Source: a virus. Taken from it: a stretch of DNA of 35,043 nt. Under the pieces are notes generated by a model, which ran no database searches, was not told where the DNA came from, and saw only the letters and a program-made list of their open reading frames with translations. The translations under genes and the position numbers were made by a program. The DNA lies in the IMG/VR virus record IMGVR_UViG_3300046010_000515, positions 1 through 35,043 of that record, one strand, 5' to 3'. Shown piece by piece: positions 16,009 through 22,986 of the stretch. Numbering within the stretch: the stretch's first letter is position 1; the number at the start of each line of letters is the position of its first letter.

Positions 16009-17000
16009 TGTCAACCGTAAACGCAACATCTTATAAAGACGCATCAGGCGGCAGCAATGCTGTCCTGTACGGCGTGGCAGCACCTGCGAACTCAATGGGG
16101 TTCCGAAATCGCCTGATGAATGCAAACATGGCTATTGCTCAACGAGCCACATCGGCCACCGTAACTGCTGGAACGGCTGTTCCTACAGCGTCTACCGGAT
16201 ACCCTGCTGTTGATCGTTTCTTTGTCTACAGCACAGGCGCTAACGTCACTGCTGCTCGGGTGGCGGGTGCTGGCAATACACAGTACCGTATGCAGATCAC
16301 TGGCGCAGCTTCGGTCACAGCCGTGGGTGTTGGTCAACGTATTGAGCAGTCGAACTCTTACGACTTGGCTGGTGGCAACGCCACACTGTCTGTTGACCTT
16401 GCAAACAGCTTGTTGACAACCGTGACATGGACAGCTTCATACGCCACAACAGCGGACACCTTTGGAACCATTGGCACACCCACCAAGACGCAGATCGCCA
16501 CAGGCACGTTCACCGTTAACAGCACCGTAACAAATTACACCGCCACTTTTGCAGTCCCTGCCGCAGCCACAACAGGGGTTGAGGTTCTTTTGACTGTGGG
16601 CGCACAGACTTCAGGCACTTGGACAATTGGCAACATTCAGCTTGAAGCTGGCAGCGTTGCTTCCCCGTTTCAAAGAATTGATTACGGTCGCCAGTTGATT
16701 CAGTGCCAACGGTATTACCAAAAAACAGGCGGGTACTTTGCGGCCACGCAATCAGGCAATGAGCTTAACGCCGTTGGTTCTTGCAATGTAAAAGTGGAAA
16801 TGCGAGCGCCCCCCACTGCAATACTTCCTGCGGGGTCTAGATTTCACAAGCCGGGGGTTGCCTTTTATTCAATTACGGCAATTGACTCAGGCCCACAAGC
16901 AAACGGGGACGGCTATCAGACCGCCACGATTGCCGCAGGTGCTGGAACCTCGACTGTAGGACAGATTGAGTCTGGTCTTATTCTTTCAGCGGAGCTTTAA
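16008..17000 (+). CDS. Receptor-binding tail fibre
   Basis: 330 residues. The stretch [22 protein letters not shown], then [10 protein letters not shown], and the later [30 protein letters not shown], are the hallmark blocks of a widespread phage fibre domain (blocks quoted in part). That domain has a jelly-roll carbohydrate-binding-like middle ([35 protein letters not shown]). Such proteins form the distal fibre and contact host surface glycans. The last 90 residues are likely the variable receptor-reading tip. TAATG joins it to the previous gene. Confidence 0.78.
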   Translation: MSTVNATSYKDASGGSNAVLYGVAAPANSMGFRNRLMNANMAIAQRATSATVTAGTAVPTASTGYPAVDRFFVYSTGANVTAARVAGAGNTQYRMQITGAASVTAVGVGQRIEQSNSYDLAGGNATLSVDLANSLLTTVTWTASYATTADTFGTIGTPTKTQIATGTFTVNSTVTNYTATFAVPAAATTGVEVLLTVGAQTSGTWTIGNIQLEAGSVASPFQRIDYGRQLIQCQRYYQKTGGYFAATQSGNELNAVGSCNVKVEMRAPPTAILPAGSRFHKPGVAFYSITAIDSGPQANGDGYQTATIAAGAGTSTVGQIESGLILSAEL

Positions 17001-17002
17001 GC

Positions 17003-17158
17003 ATGTACAAAACCCTTCCCGAGACATTTGACGGTCGCCAGTTTGTTCGCCGTCTCTTCGATGGCGCTTGCATCCCCTTCGACCCCGCCAACACAGACTA
17101 CGCCGAGTACCTGAAATGGCTGGACGAGGGCAACACGCCACTGCCTGCTGACGAGTAA
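17003..17158 (+). CDS. Small protein after the fibre gene
   Basis: 51 residues ([20 protein letters not shown]..., ending GNTPLPADE), acidic and soluble. It starts 2 bases after the fibre stop. Its short NTDYxEYLKWLxEGNTPLP block is common in proteins encoded next to tail-fibre tips, which suggests a fibre chaperone or tip partner. GGAGCTTTAAGC before the ATG supplies the ribosome site. No catalytic motif is seen. Confidence 0.7.
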   Translation: MYKTLPETFDGRQFVRRLFDGACIPFDPANTDYAEYLKWLDEGNTPLPADE

Positions 17159-17172
17159 AAATGGAGTGACGG

Positions 17173-17352
17173 ATGACTACGATCAACGCGACAGAAGCAC
17201 GACTGTCTACACATGAAGAAGTCTGTGCTATTCGTTATGAACAAATCAATGCTCGGCTCAAGCGTCTTGAAGCGATCATGCTCAAGACTGCTGGCGTGAT
17301 GCTGCTGTCTATGGGTGGCACAATCTTCTCTGCCGTTTGGATACTCAAGTGA
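17173..17352 (+). CDS. Small membrane protein, XhlA-like lysis accessory candidate
   Basis: 59 residues. The first 36 are charged and helical (ARLSTHEEVCAIRYEQINARLKRLEAIM) and are followed by one transmembrane helix (GVMLLSMGGTIFSAVWILK). A short coiled coil followed by one membrane helix at the C-terminus is the layout of XhlA-type lysis partners. It opens the lysis cassette that ends with holin and endolysin. The neighbouring GTG gene starts inside its stop codon. Family assignment is by layout only. Confidence 0.65.
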   Translation: MTTINATEARLSTHEEVCAIRYEQINARLKRLEAIMLKTAGVMLLSMGGTIFSAVWILK

Positions 17353-17441
17353 AAGACTTTGCCGAGGCTTTTGTCGCGGCAGTCTTCATTGTTGGCATTG
17401 TTGTTTGGACGATCAGGGTGCTGATTGAGGTATTGAAATGA
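17349..17441 (+). CDS. Tiny membrane peptide in lysis cassette
   Basis: 30 residues from a GTG start overlapping the previous stop (AAGTGA): MKDFAEAFVAAVFIVGIVVW, then TIRVLIEVLK. One membrane helix fills most of it. Tight coupling on both sides (its TGA overlaps the next ATG) supports that it is translated. It could be a holin modulator. The start is chosen for frame length and overlap; there is no separate ribosome site. Confidence 0.55.
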   Translation: MKDFAEAFVAAVFIVGIVVWTIRVLIEVLK

Positions 17442-17884
17442 TTGCAGAAATTGCTGCTGCCAATGCCGCTTTTGCGGTTATCAAAGGCGCTTTGGCTAAC
17501 GGCAAGGAGTTGCATCAGCTTGGCTCTCGGGTCTTTGACTACTTTGACAACAAAGCCAAGATTCAAGAGAACGCGACCAAGAAGGGCAATAGCTCTGACC
17601 TTGAAGAGTTCATGGCTTTGGAGCGCCTCAAGCAGCAAGAAGAAGAGTTGCGTGAGCGCATGGTCTACGCTGGTCGCCCCGGTATGTGGGACGATTGGGT
17701 GAAGTTTCAAGCTATTGCTGCCCGTAAGCGCAGAGAAGCCAAAGAAGCTGCTGCCCGTGAAGCCCTAAGACGCAAGAAAGCCATTGCAAGGCTTACTGAA
17801 TACATTGCGATGGGTATGGCTGCGGTTGTTCTTGCTGGGCTGATTATTTACGGGATCGTTTTATACATCAGGTATTTGCGATGA
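17438..17884 (+). CDS. Membrane-anchored protein in lysis cassette
   Basis: 148 residues. The N-terminus is Ala-rich and helical (IAEIAAANAAFAVIKGALANGKEL). The middle is a highly charged coiled coil (LERLKQQEEELRERM, ARKRREAKEAAAREALRRKKAIARL), and the C-terminus is one transmembrane helix (YIAMGMAAVVLAGLIIYGIVLYI). The GRPGMWDDW segment (about residues 80-88) stands out as a conserved-looking loop. It could be a cytoplasmic, membrane-attached factor, for example in lysis timing. No enzyme motif is present. Coupled by ATGA at both ends. Confidence 0.72.
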   Translation: MIAEIAAANAAFAVIKGALANGKELHQLGSRVFDYFDNKAKIQENATKKGNSSDLEEFMALERLKQQEEELRERMVYAGRPGMWDDWVKFQAIAARKRREAKEAAAREALRRKKAIARLTEYIAMGMAAVVLAGLIIYGIVLYIRYLR

Positions 17885-18498
17885 GTGACGAAAAGCTAAA
17901 CGCCAACTCCACACTTGACAAGGTGCTTGGGTATGTGGACAGCCCATTCAAGCTGTTTGCCATCTTGGTGATGGGCGTGGTGGCTTTCTCTGGCTACTTC
18001 CTGTGGCAGAACCAAGAGTTCATGTTTGATGCCTACAAAGAATCCAAGAAACTGCCTGAGATCAACACCAGCCGAGCAGATGATGCCAGTTCTATGCTGT
18101 TCAAGAAAACTGGTGCAACGGTGGTCGCTGTCTTTAAGGTCAACCCATTGTTTGGCAGCAGGGTGCTTTACAGGGCGTACACCAAGGATGGCAGGGACAA
18201 GTCCGTGGAAGACATTGATGTCGGCCTGTTTAGCCAGAATGCGTCCAACAATGCTGACATTATCAAGTTGATGACCAACGAGATTCCTTGCGGCGAGTAC
18301 CGATACGCTCAGTCTGAGGTGGGCCTGTGGTACATCGAAAAAGGTGTTGGGTTTACTTGCCGGGTAAGTGTCCCACCAGACAGCCACAGGTTTGTTGGAC
18401 AGATCACGGTGGGCTGGACACAGCAGCCTGAAAACATTGAGCAAGTGAAATTCATGCTGGAGATCGCCAGCGCCATGCTAACCAAAAGGGGTAACTGA
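17881..18498 (+). CDS. Membrane protein in lysis cassette, unknown function
   Basis: 205 residues. A transmembrane helix near residues 23-42 (LFAILVMGVVAFSGYFLW) follows a short cytoplasmic start. The rest is soluble, with two cysteines (C at IPCGEYRY and C at FTCRVSVPP) that could pair if it faces the periplasm. A spanin-like role is conceivable, but there is no lipobox, Pro-rich linker or embedded partner, so I do not assign it. It is coupled to both neighbours, and its stop shares bases with the holin start. Confidence 0.7.
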   Translation: MSDEKLNANSTLDKVLGYVDSPFKLFAILVMGVVAFSGYFLWQNQEFMFDAYKESKKLPEINTSRADDASSMLFKKTGATVVAVFKVNPLFGSRVLYRAYTKDGRDKSVEDIDVGLFSQNASNNADIIKLMTNEIPCGEYRYAQSEVGLWYIEKGVGFTCRVSVPPDSHRFVGQITVGWTQQPENIEQVKFMLEIASAMLTKRGN

Positions 18499-18926
18499 TG
18501 TTTCCATTGACCGCATTACTTGAAGTGGGTGGCAAGCTGATTGACAAGCTAGTACCTGACCCAGAAGCCAAAGCCAAAGCACAGATGGAGTTGGCAAAGA
18601 TGGCTCAAGATGGTGAGCTTGCCAAAATGGCTAATGACACCAAGTTGTTCGAGACTGAGCAAAACAACCTCACAGACCGCTTAAAAGCAGATATGTCATC
18701 TGACTCTTGGCTGTCCAAAAACATTCGCCCTATGACCCTTCTGTTGATTCTTGGGGGCTATTTCACATTTGCCATGATGTCTGCTTTCGATTACGACACA
18801 AACAGGTCGTATGTTGAGTTGCTTGGACAGTGGGGAATGCTGGTGATGTCGTTCTACTTTGGTGGGCGAACATTGGAAAAGATTATGGACATGAAATCTG
18901 ACAAGAAAGACAAGGACGCAAAGTGA
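18498..18926 (+). CDS. Holin of 3TM type
   Basis: 142 residues. A helical amphipathic N-terminal half (KLIDKLVPDPEAKAKAQMELAKMAQDGELAK) is followed by SWLSKNIRPMTLLLILGGYF and a second hydrophobic segment, LLGQWGMLVMSFYFGGRTLEKI. These are the key blocks of the phage 3TM holin family (PF11351-like), with the RPM before the first clear membrane helix and FGGR after the last. The family makes pores that release the endolysin. The endolysin gene follows at once, overlapping by four bases. Confidence 0.85.
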   Translation: MFPLTALLEVGGKLIDKLVPDPEAKAKAQMELAKMAQDGELAKMANDTKLFETEQNNLTDRLKADMSSDSWLSKNIRPMTLLLILGGYFTFAMMSAFDYDTNRSYVELLGQWGMLVMSFYFGGRTLEKIMDMKSDKKDKDAK

Positions 18927-19522
18927 TTACTGCTGAACAACTCAAAGAGCTGCACATTGATGACGATTGGTTGGAGCCTTTGAATGAGGCTTTCCAACGC
19001 TATGAGATCAACACCCCCTTGCGGATGGCTGCTTTCATTGGTCAATGCGCCCATGAGTCTGGAAACTTCAAGACCCTGCAAGAAAATTTGAACTACAGCG
19101 CCGAGGGCTTGTGCCGTGTGTGGCCTTCACGTTTCCCCACATTGGAAGCCGCAAAACCTTACCACCGCAACCCCGACAAGATCGCCAACAAGGTTTATGG
19201 TGGCCGTATGGGTAACGGTACAGAAGAAACAGGTGAAGGCAGTCTTTACAAGGGCCGAGGTCTCATCCAATTGACTGGCAAGGACAACTATACCCTTTGC
19301 GGGGATGCCTTGGGCATGGACTTCATTCACTCGCCTGATTTAGTCTTGGCTCCAAAGTATGCGGCACTTTCAGCGGCATGGTACTGGAACAAGCGTGGCC
19401 TGAACAAAGAGGCCGATGCAAAAGACTACACCGCCATGACCAAGAAGATCAATGGCGGCGTAATTGGTTTAGATGACCGTATCAAGCATATCAAGCACGC
19501 TTTGGATGTTCTAGGCGGTTGA
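18923..19522 (+). CDS. GH19-family endolysin (chitinase-like)
   Basis: 199 residues from a GTG start overlapping the holin stop (GTGA). Blocks typical of phage GH19 lysozymes are present: AAFIGQCAHESGNFK with the likely catalytic Glu45, ENLNYSAEGL, and YKGRGLIQLTGKDNY at about residues 109-123. NGG near KKINGGVIGLDDR also fits. The enzyme cleaves peptidoglycan after holin opening. There is no signal peptide, which agrees with holin-dependent release. The 3' end overlaps a leftward gene by 32 bases, so the two transcripts run into one another. Confidence 0.9.
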   Translation: MITAEQLKELHIDDDWLEPLNEAFQRYEINTPLRMAAFIGQCAHESGNFKTLQENLNYSAEGLCRVWPSRFPTLEAAKPYHRNPDKIANKVYGGRMGNGTEETGEGSLYKGRGLIQLTGKDNYTLCGDALGMDFIHSPDLVLAPKYAALSAAWYWNKRGLNKEADAKDYTAMTKKINGGVIGLDDRIKHIKHALDVLGG

Positions 19523-19682
19523 TTGGGATGTAGCAACAGGCTTCAGAAGCACTTGTCTCCACTAGCACGACAGGTGTTCTTTGGCCCATTTGCTGTTTTG
19601 CGTGGTTGATATACCGCTTGCAGTTGTGGCAATAGTGATCCGGGTGTTCAGGATCACATCTAGCAACATCAAACAGCAGCAT
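19491..19682 (-). CDS. Small Cys-rich protein, unknown function
   Basis: 63 residues beginning MLLFDVARCDPEHPDHYCHN, followed by CKRYINHAK and ending in an ACCYIPINRLEHP block. A Cys/His set (C9, C18, C21, H12/H17) suggests a zinc site. The start at 19682 overlaps the DUF3310 gene; an in-frame ATG at 19700 is possible. It is the last gene of the leftward block and converges on the endolysin. Small proteins with a MLLFDVARCD start occur in related phages, from memory. Confidence 0.65.
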   Translation of the reverse strand: MLLFDVARCDPEHPDHYCHNCKRYINHAKQQMGQRTPVVLVETSASEACCYIPINRLEHPKRA

Positions 19683-19965
19683 CTTTGTATTCCAATTCAA
19701 GCAGCAGCTCTAGGTAATGGATTGCCTTCTTGATGTCAGCAGCCCCGTTTTTTTCCTTGTACCTAGTCACATACTTCACTACATTTCCGGCACAAAAACC
19801 CAGATTGTTTGCATGAATGTAGACAATCGGCTGGATGCCTTTGTCCTTGTAGTGGTTGCCAGAGACTTGTTTATCAAGTGCTGATCCAGTTGCAGACACA
19901 TACACAATGGTTGCACAGCCATGTTGCAAGCAAGCCTCTGGTGTTGGGCAAGTATCGCAAAGCAT
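19669..19965 (-). CDS. DUF3310-type protein
   Basis: 98 residues. After a short Cys-rich start (MLCDTCPTPEACLQHGC) comes the DUF3310 core: ALDKQVSGNHYKD, IQPIVYIHANNLGFCAGNVVKYVTRYKEK and DIKKAIHYLELLLELE (quoted in parts). The family is widespread in phages and often called nucleotide-kinase-like, but its reaction is not settled. It starts inside the MazG-like stop (TAATG), so both are co-translated, suggesting linked roles in nucleotide pools. Confidence 0.82.
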   Translation of the reverse strand: MLCDTCPTPEACLQHGCATIVYVSATGSALDKQVSGNHYKDKGIQPIVYIHANNLGFCAGNVVKYVTRYKEKNGAADIKKAIHYLELLLELEYKDAAV

Positions 19966-20270
19966 TACGACTCCTTGACGAACACGCCATTGGGCATCAG
20001 AGTGCCTTTGCGGTCTTTGATTTCGGCATAGGCTTTCTCTATGCAAGTCACCAAGTTGATGTCTTGCAAGGCGCAATAGTTGACCAGACAGACCATCACA
20101 TCACCAACGCCATCAATGATTCCTGCTTTGTCTTTCTTGATGGTGGCATCAGCCAACTCACCAAGTTCAGACATGGCCTTGAGAAGCTGCGTGTCAGGGG
20201 TTGAGTTCGGAATAATCTTCCGAGCCTCAGACCACTGGATAATTTTCATTTCGACATCTGCGTAACTCAT
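19965..20270 (-). CDS. MazG-like nucleotide pyrophosphohydrolase
   Basis: 101 residues from MSYADVEMKIIQWSEARKII. The pattern of metal-binding acids is that of the all-alpha NTP pyrophosphohydrolase superfamily: KAMSELGELADA (ExxE-type) and DGVGDVMVCLVNY (DxxxD-like). These enzymes hydrolyse NTPs or dNTPs, or alarmones. AAGGAAAAACC precedes the ATG at 20270 and decides the start. The frame stays open upstream to an ATG at 20351, which would add 27 residues but lacks a good ribosome site. It is coupled to the DUF3310 gene. Confidence 0.82.
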   Translation of the reverse strand: MSYADVEMKIIQWSEARKIIPNSTPDTQLLKAMSELGELADATIKKDKAGIIDGVGDVMVCLVNYCALQDINLVTCIEKAYAEIKDRKGTLMPNGVFVKES

Positions 20271-20370
20271 GGTTTTTCCTTGTAGGTGGGGCTTACTCGC
20301 TGCGTCTGCGCCGACCTTCATGGCTATGGGCCATGCGTCATCACGCAGCATCCGCTTTCAGCCCCGTTAA

Positions 20371-20805
20371 TCAATATTCTTCACTCAATTCTTTGTGTCG
20401 CTGTTTATGGCATGGAGTGCAAAGCCACATGATTTCCAATTGTTTGTCATAGTCTTCGTGATGCCCTTCAACTTTTTCTGCTCCACATCGAACGCATGGG
20501 GTTTTTGTTAAAACTCCAGAACGAATTGCTCTTGCAACAGCAGAATGAGCAGCCTGTCTGCGCTTATCCTCTGCCCTCCATGCTCTTGTTACCTCAGTTC
20601 CTAACTTAATCCGATGCGGCAACTTGCCGCGCTCTCTGTCGTACTCTCGAATTTTTTCAAGATTTTTTTCACGATGGCTTCCAACATCTTTTTTGGTACA
20701 AACTTTGCATTTGTTGAGATGCCCATCAGCCATCATTGGATGTTTGTAAAAATCCTCTAATGGCTTGATGGACTTGCACTTAAAACACTCTTTCAAACGT
20801 GTCAT
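20371..20805 (-). CDS. HNH endonuclease with Zn ribbon, homing-type
   Basis: 144 residues. The N-terminus has two CxxC pairs (C7, C10 and C33, C36) in CFKCKSIKPLEDFYKH and KCKVCTKKD, a common zinc-ribbon leader of mobile HNH genes. The nuclease core is CVRCGAEKVEGHHEDYDKQLEIMWLCTPCHKQRH (two CxxC and HH, quoted here as CVRCG...HHEDY...LCTPCHKQRH). It lies between the SSB-like and MazG-like genes and has its own perfect -10 box, as expected for an inserted selfish gene. It is more A/T-rich than its neighbours. Confidence 0.85.
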   Translation of the reverse strand: MTRLKECFKCKSIKPLEDFYKHPMMADGHLNKCKVCTKKDVGSHREKNLEKIREYDRERGKLPHRIKLGTEVTRAWRAEDKRRQAAHSAVARAIRSGVLTKTPCVRCGAEKVEGHHEDYDKQLEIMWLCTPCHKQRHKELSEEY

Positions 20806-20836
20806 GCCGTACTCCTGTGCTTATGGATATACGACC

Positions 20837-20842
20837 ATTATA
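20837..20842 (-). promoter_or_regulatory. Perfect -10 box before the leftward HNH gene
   Basis: On the minus strand TATAAT occurs 32 bases before the HNH ATG, in CGGGTCTATAATGG. No close -35 match is present. It lies in the 45-base gap after the SSB-like gene and would give the HNH gene independent expression. Confidence 0.4.
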
Positions 20843-20850
20843 GACCCGTT

Positions 20851-21108
20851 TTAATTAAAAGGGACATCATCATCCATGTCATCAAACCCGCTGGAAGGCT
20901 TAGAAGCCTTTTTAACGGGCACTGCGTCCTTTGGCTTGACCGACAGGCTCATAAACTTTTTACCCGTCTTCTCGCTCGTTTTAAGCCATCCTGACACCCA
21001 GAGGTCAACGCCATTGACGTTGAGGCTTCCCTTGTAATCAGGATGATTGTCTTGTTGCTTGTCATCGTTCTTAAAGATGGCTCCGCGATTTGAATTGTCG
21101 TATTGCAT
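20851..21108 (-). CDS. SSB-like single-strand DNA-binding protein
   Basis: 85 residues. The body (NRGAIFKNDDKQQDNHPDYKG, SLNVNGVDLWVSGWLKT, GKKFMSLSVKPK) is a small beta-barrel-like sequence common in phages. The C-terminus ends GFDDMDDDVPFN, nearly the acidic DDDIPF tip by which bacterial SSB recruits partners. It is directly downstream of the ERF annealing gene with 2 bases between, the usual neighbour of an SSB. The role in coating single strands for annealing is inferred. Confidence 0.72.
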   Translation of the reverse strand: MQYDNSNRGAIFKNDDKQQDNHPDYKGSLNVNGVDLWVSGWLKTSEKTGKKFMSLSVKPKDAVPVKKASKPSSGFDDMDDDVPFN

Positions 21109-21110
21109 GG

Positions 21111-21713
21111 TTATTCCTTTGCTTTCTTGATTTCACTTCTTACTTTGCTTGGAAGCATTGACCACAAAGCCACCTTCTGCTCGGCTTCTAGGTTCTCCGC
21201 TTCCATCCTCTCAAGACCTTGCTTTCCGTCCAAGGCCATGATTTCTTGTGCCAAATCTTGCAGATACTGAAGTTCCTCTGCTGGCAGAGAATCAGCAATG
21301 CCTTGTGCTGGCGTGATAACTACTTTTTTTGTTTCAACTGGCTTAGATGAATCAAGAGCATCATGCTCAACAATCTCAAGCGCAGCAACCCACAAATATC
21401 GGCGCAGGTATGTTTGCACTGCTCCAAGGTTTTGCACCTCATGGCAGCCCTTTAAAGCTGCTGTAGACATGGGTGATTCGATGACGATTACTTCCTCTGG
21501 CTTGTCAGTATTGATGATCCGCAGATCAGCAGTTTCTTTGCCAAAGCTGATGATGCCTGTCAGTCCAAACTCTTTAAAGATTTCCAAAGCCGGGATGATG
21601 AAGTCGCCAAGTTCAAAATATTTGTAACCGGCAAACTTGTTGTGGCCCGACTTCTTGAGTTCGATGCTGTGGAACTTGGCCCGAGCAGCGTTGAGTTTTT
21701 GATAGACATTCAT
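21111..21713 (-). CDS. erf: ERF-family single-strand annealing protein
   Basis: 200 residues. The ERF superfamily pattern is clear: KKSGHNKFAGYKYFELGDFI, PALEIFKEFGLTGIISF and LGAVQTYLRRYLWVAALEI (the G-x2-Q-T-Y-x-R-R-Y-hydrophobic block). C-terminal residues 130-200 form a charged helical tail, which may contact other recombination proteins. ERF proteins anneal complementary single strands and promote circularisation or recombination of phage DNA. The gene is preceded within four bases by a 40-residue ORF and followed by the SSB-like gene. No exonuclease partner was identified. Confidence 0.88.
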   Translation of the reverse strand: MNVYQKLNAARAKFHSIELKKSGHNKFAGYKYFELGDFIIPALEIFKEFGLTGIISFGKETADLRIINTDKPEEVIVIESPMSTAALKGCHEVQNLGAVQTYLRRYLWVAALEIVEHDALDSSKPVETKKVVITPAQGIADSLPAEELQYLQDLAQEIMALDGKQGLERMEAENLEAEQKVALWSMLPSKVRSEIKKAKE

Positions 21714-21832
21714 TTTGATTCCTTGGTGTATTGTGGTGGGTATGGGATGTTAAACGCTTTGCAGAGTTCTTCCATCTTTGCCCAAGCTGTTGGGCTTTCC
21801 ATGCCCATTGCGTACAGATCATTCTCCGTCAT
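21710..21832 (-). CDS. Small ORF upstream of ERF
   Basis: 40 residues (MTENDLYAMGMESPTAWAKM, EELCKAFNIPYPPQYTKESK), acidic and helical with a Pro/Tyr-rich tail. It overlaps its neighbours on both sides by 4-14 bases, which supports real translation. The start is the ATG that overlaps the end of the 54-residue upstream gene. No family is recognised. Confidence 0.55.
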   Translation of the reverse strand: MTENDLYAMGMESPTAWAKMEELCKAFNIPYPPQYTKESK

Positions 21833-21983
21833 GCTTCACCTCTTTCTTTTCAACAATTACGCTTGGTGGCAGATCGCGGTAAGAGGCTCCACTTACAGTA
21901 TTAAAGCCTTGACCAAGAGTTGCTTTGTTGGCGTAATTCAAGATGATTTGCTCAACTTCTTCGCGTGTAAATTCGATTTTCAT
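21819..21983 (-). CDS. Small ORF in leftward block
   Basis: 54 residues (MKIEFTREEVEQIILNYANK, then ATLGQGFNTVSGASYRDLPP and SVIVEKKEVKHDGE). The first half is helical and the end is charged. AAAGGAATGAT precedes the ATG, a good ribosome site. It is a probable small regulatory or accessory protein; the function is unknown. Confidence 0.6.
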   Translation of the reverse strand: MKIEFTREEVEQIILNYANKATLGQGFNTVSGASYRDLPPSVIVEKKEVKHDGE

Positions 21984-21992
21984 ATCATTCCT

Positions 21993-22142
21993 TTAAAAAA
22001 ACCATAGGTAAAAACCATGCAAGATTCCAATCGGGAACAGCAATGCTCCAGCGATTAAAAAGCCCCACAAGCCTTGTGCAAAGCAAGTGAAGATGTGCGT
22101 GAACCATGCTGCAACTGTCAGCCAAATAATGATGGCCCCCAT
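21993..22142 (-). CDS. Small two-helix membrane protein
   Basis: 49 residues, almost all hydrophobic: MGAIIIWLTVAAWFTHIFTC, FAQGLWGFLIAGALLFPIGI and LHGFYLWFF, giving two membrane helices. The start codon shares bases with the previous gene's stop (TAATG). Similar small membrane proteins with a GxxIIWLxVAAWxTH start occur in related phages, from memory. A role in superinfection exclusion or host membrane takeover is possible but not supported by sequence. Confidence 0.65.
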   Translation of the reverse strand: MGAIIIWLTVAAWFTHIFTCFAQGLWGFLIAGALLFPIGILHGFYLWFF

Positions 22143-22297
22143 TACTTCACTCGCTCAACTTTGGTTGCAAGCAGCCATTTGTCTCCAAGGAAACGAATAG
22201 ACTTGATCCACTGGCGACAGTTATGTCGTTGTGTGCTGACTGGCACACCTTGAACGCAGAACAGGCTGCGTACTTGTTTGAGGGCTTGTGTGTTCAT
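22142..22297 (-). CDS. First leftward gene, small basic protein
   Basis: 51 residues (MNTQALKQVRSLFCVQGVPV, STQRHNCRQWIKSIRFLGDK, WLLATKVERVK), basic, with RHNCRQW and RFLGDKWLLA as notable blocks. AGGAGAGTCC lies just upstream and decides the start. It is the promoter-proximal gene of the leftward block, about 20 bases after the predicted transcription start. DNA-binding is possible given its charge, but no HTH is clear. Confidence 0.65.
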   Translation of the reverse strand: MNTQALKQVRSLFCVQGVPVSTQRHNCRQWIKSIRFLGDKWLLATKVERVK

Positions 22298-22323
22298 GGA
22301 CTCTCCTAAGTTGTGGAGCCTCT

Positions 22324-22396
22324 ATTGTTAACCCAAAAAACAATCATGTGTATTAGGACAAACCCTAATAGACACATCTTTTTTTTGAGGTAATCT
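22324..22396. promoter_or_regulatory. Divergent promoter region with palindromic element, copy 1
   Basis: The 19-bp ATTAGGACAAACCCTAATA (22352-22370) contains an inverted repeat (ATTAGG, 6-base gap, CCTAAT). Leftward: TACACA (22352-22347) as -35, 17-base gap, AACAAT (22329-22324) as -10. Rightward: TAGACA (22369-22374) as -35, 16-base gap, TAATCT (22391-22396) as -10. The element lies between the leftward recombination block and the rightward early block and overlaps both -35 hexamers, as an operator or activator site would. Confidence 0.6.
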
Positions 22397-22403
22397 TTGC
22401 GCT

Positions 22404-22583
22404 ATGAACACACATGAACAACATGAACGTATGGCTGTCGAGCCGTTGCTAGACTATGCAACATCGCTGGTTCAGCAATACACAAACCCGGATGACATGG
22501 AGGCTGCTACCAAAGCACTTCTGATCGTCACACTGGAACATATTTTTAACAGGAGAATCTACATTGAGCAAATTACACGCTAA
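22404..22583 (+). CDS. First rightward early gene, small acidic protein
   Basis: 59 residues (MNTHEQHERMAVEPLLDYAT, SLVQQYTNPDDMEAATKALL, IVTLEHIFNRRIYIEQITR), soluble and helical. GAGG lies 13 bases before the ATG; ATGs at 22413 and later are alternatives with poorer fit. It is the first gene after the divergent control region, the usual site for early regulators or host takeover proteins. No family is recognised. It overlaps the next gene, which begins at a TTG. Confidence 0.6.
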   Translation: MNTHEQHERMAVEPLLDYATSLVQQYTNPDDMEAATKALLIVTLEHIFNRRIYIEQITR

Positions 22584-22986
22584 GTTGTTTTACCTTGAGC
22601 AACTGAGCATAAACCCAAGCCATCACCGCATCATTGCAAACCGCATGGTTGAAAGATTTAGCGTGAGTCCAGCAATGGTCAAAGATGAACTGCTGGCTGA
22701 TGGGTACATCAAGCTGGACAAGGTTGTTCGCATGGGCGAGACACGCAAGAACAATTACTTTTTTGTTTTGACTGGCAAAAAGTTTGTATATACAACTGAA
22801 CCTGAAAAGCAAGTTTCCTCTGTAGGTTTCTGGCCTTGCGGCACAAAGAAGTCAACGGGCAATGCTTTTGATTTGTCAATGGCTAAGGGCTTGTTTAACA
22901 AGACAGAACTTGCGGCATCGGTAAACAAGGGCAAGCCAAACAACTACAACTCAACAGTGCAAATCATTGCCTACAGCCGAGCATGA
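22564..22986 (+). CDS. Small wHTH-like early protein
   Basis: 140 residues from a TTG start, chosen because AGGAG lies 9 bases upstream (AACAGGAGAATCTACATTG). The N-terminal half (YLEQLSINPSHHRIIANRMVERFSVSPAMVKDELLADGYIKLDKVV, in parts) looks like a winged helix: recognition helix at VSPAMVKDEL and a wing at YFFVLTGKKFVY. It may bind DNA and regulate early expression. No catalytic residue set is seen. It overlaps the next gene by ATGA. Confidence 0.65.
   Translation: MSKLHAKLFYLEQLSINPSHHRIIANRMVERFSVSPAMVKDELLADGYIKLDKVVRMGETRKNNYFFVLTGKKFVYTTEPEKQVSSVGFWPCGTKKSTGNAFDLSMAKGLFNKTELAASVNKGKPNNYNSTVQIIAYSRA

Noticed and set aside
17881-18498. Inner-membrane spanin
   Set aside because: No embedded or downstream lipoprotein partner with a lipobox and no typical coiled-coil periplasmic domain were seen.
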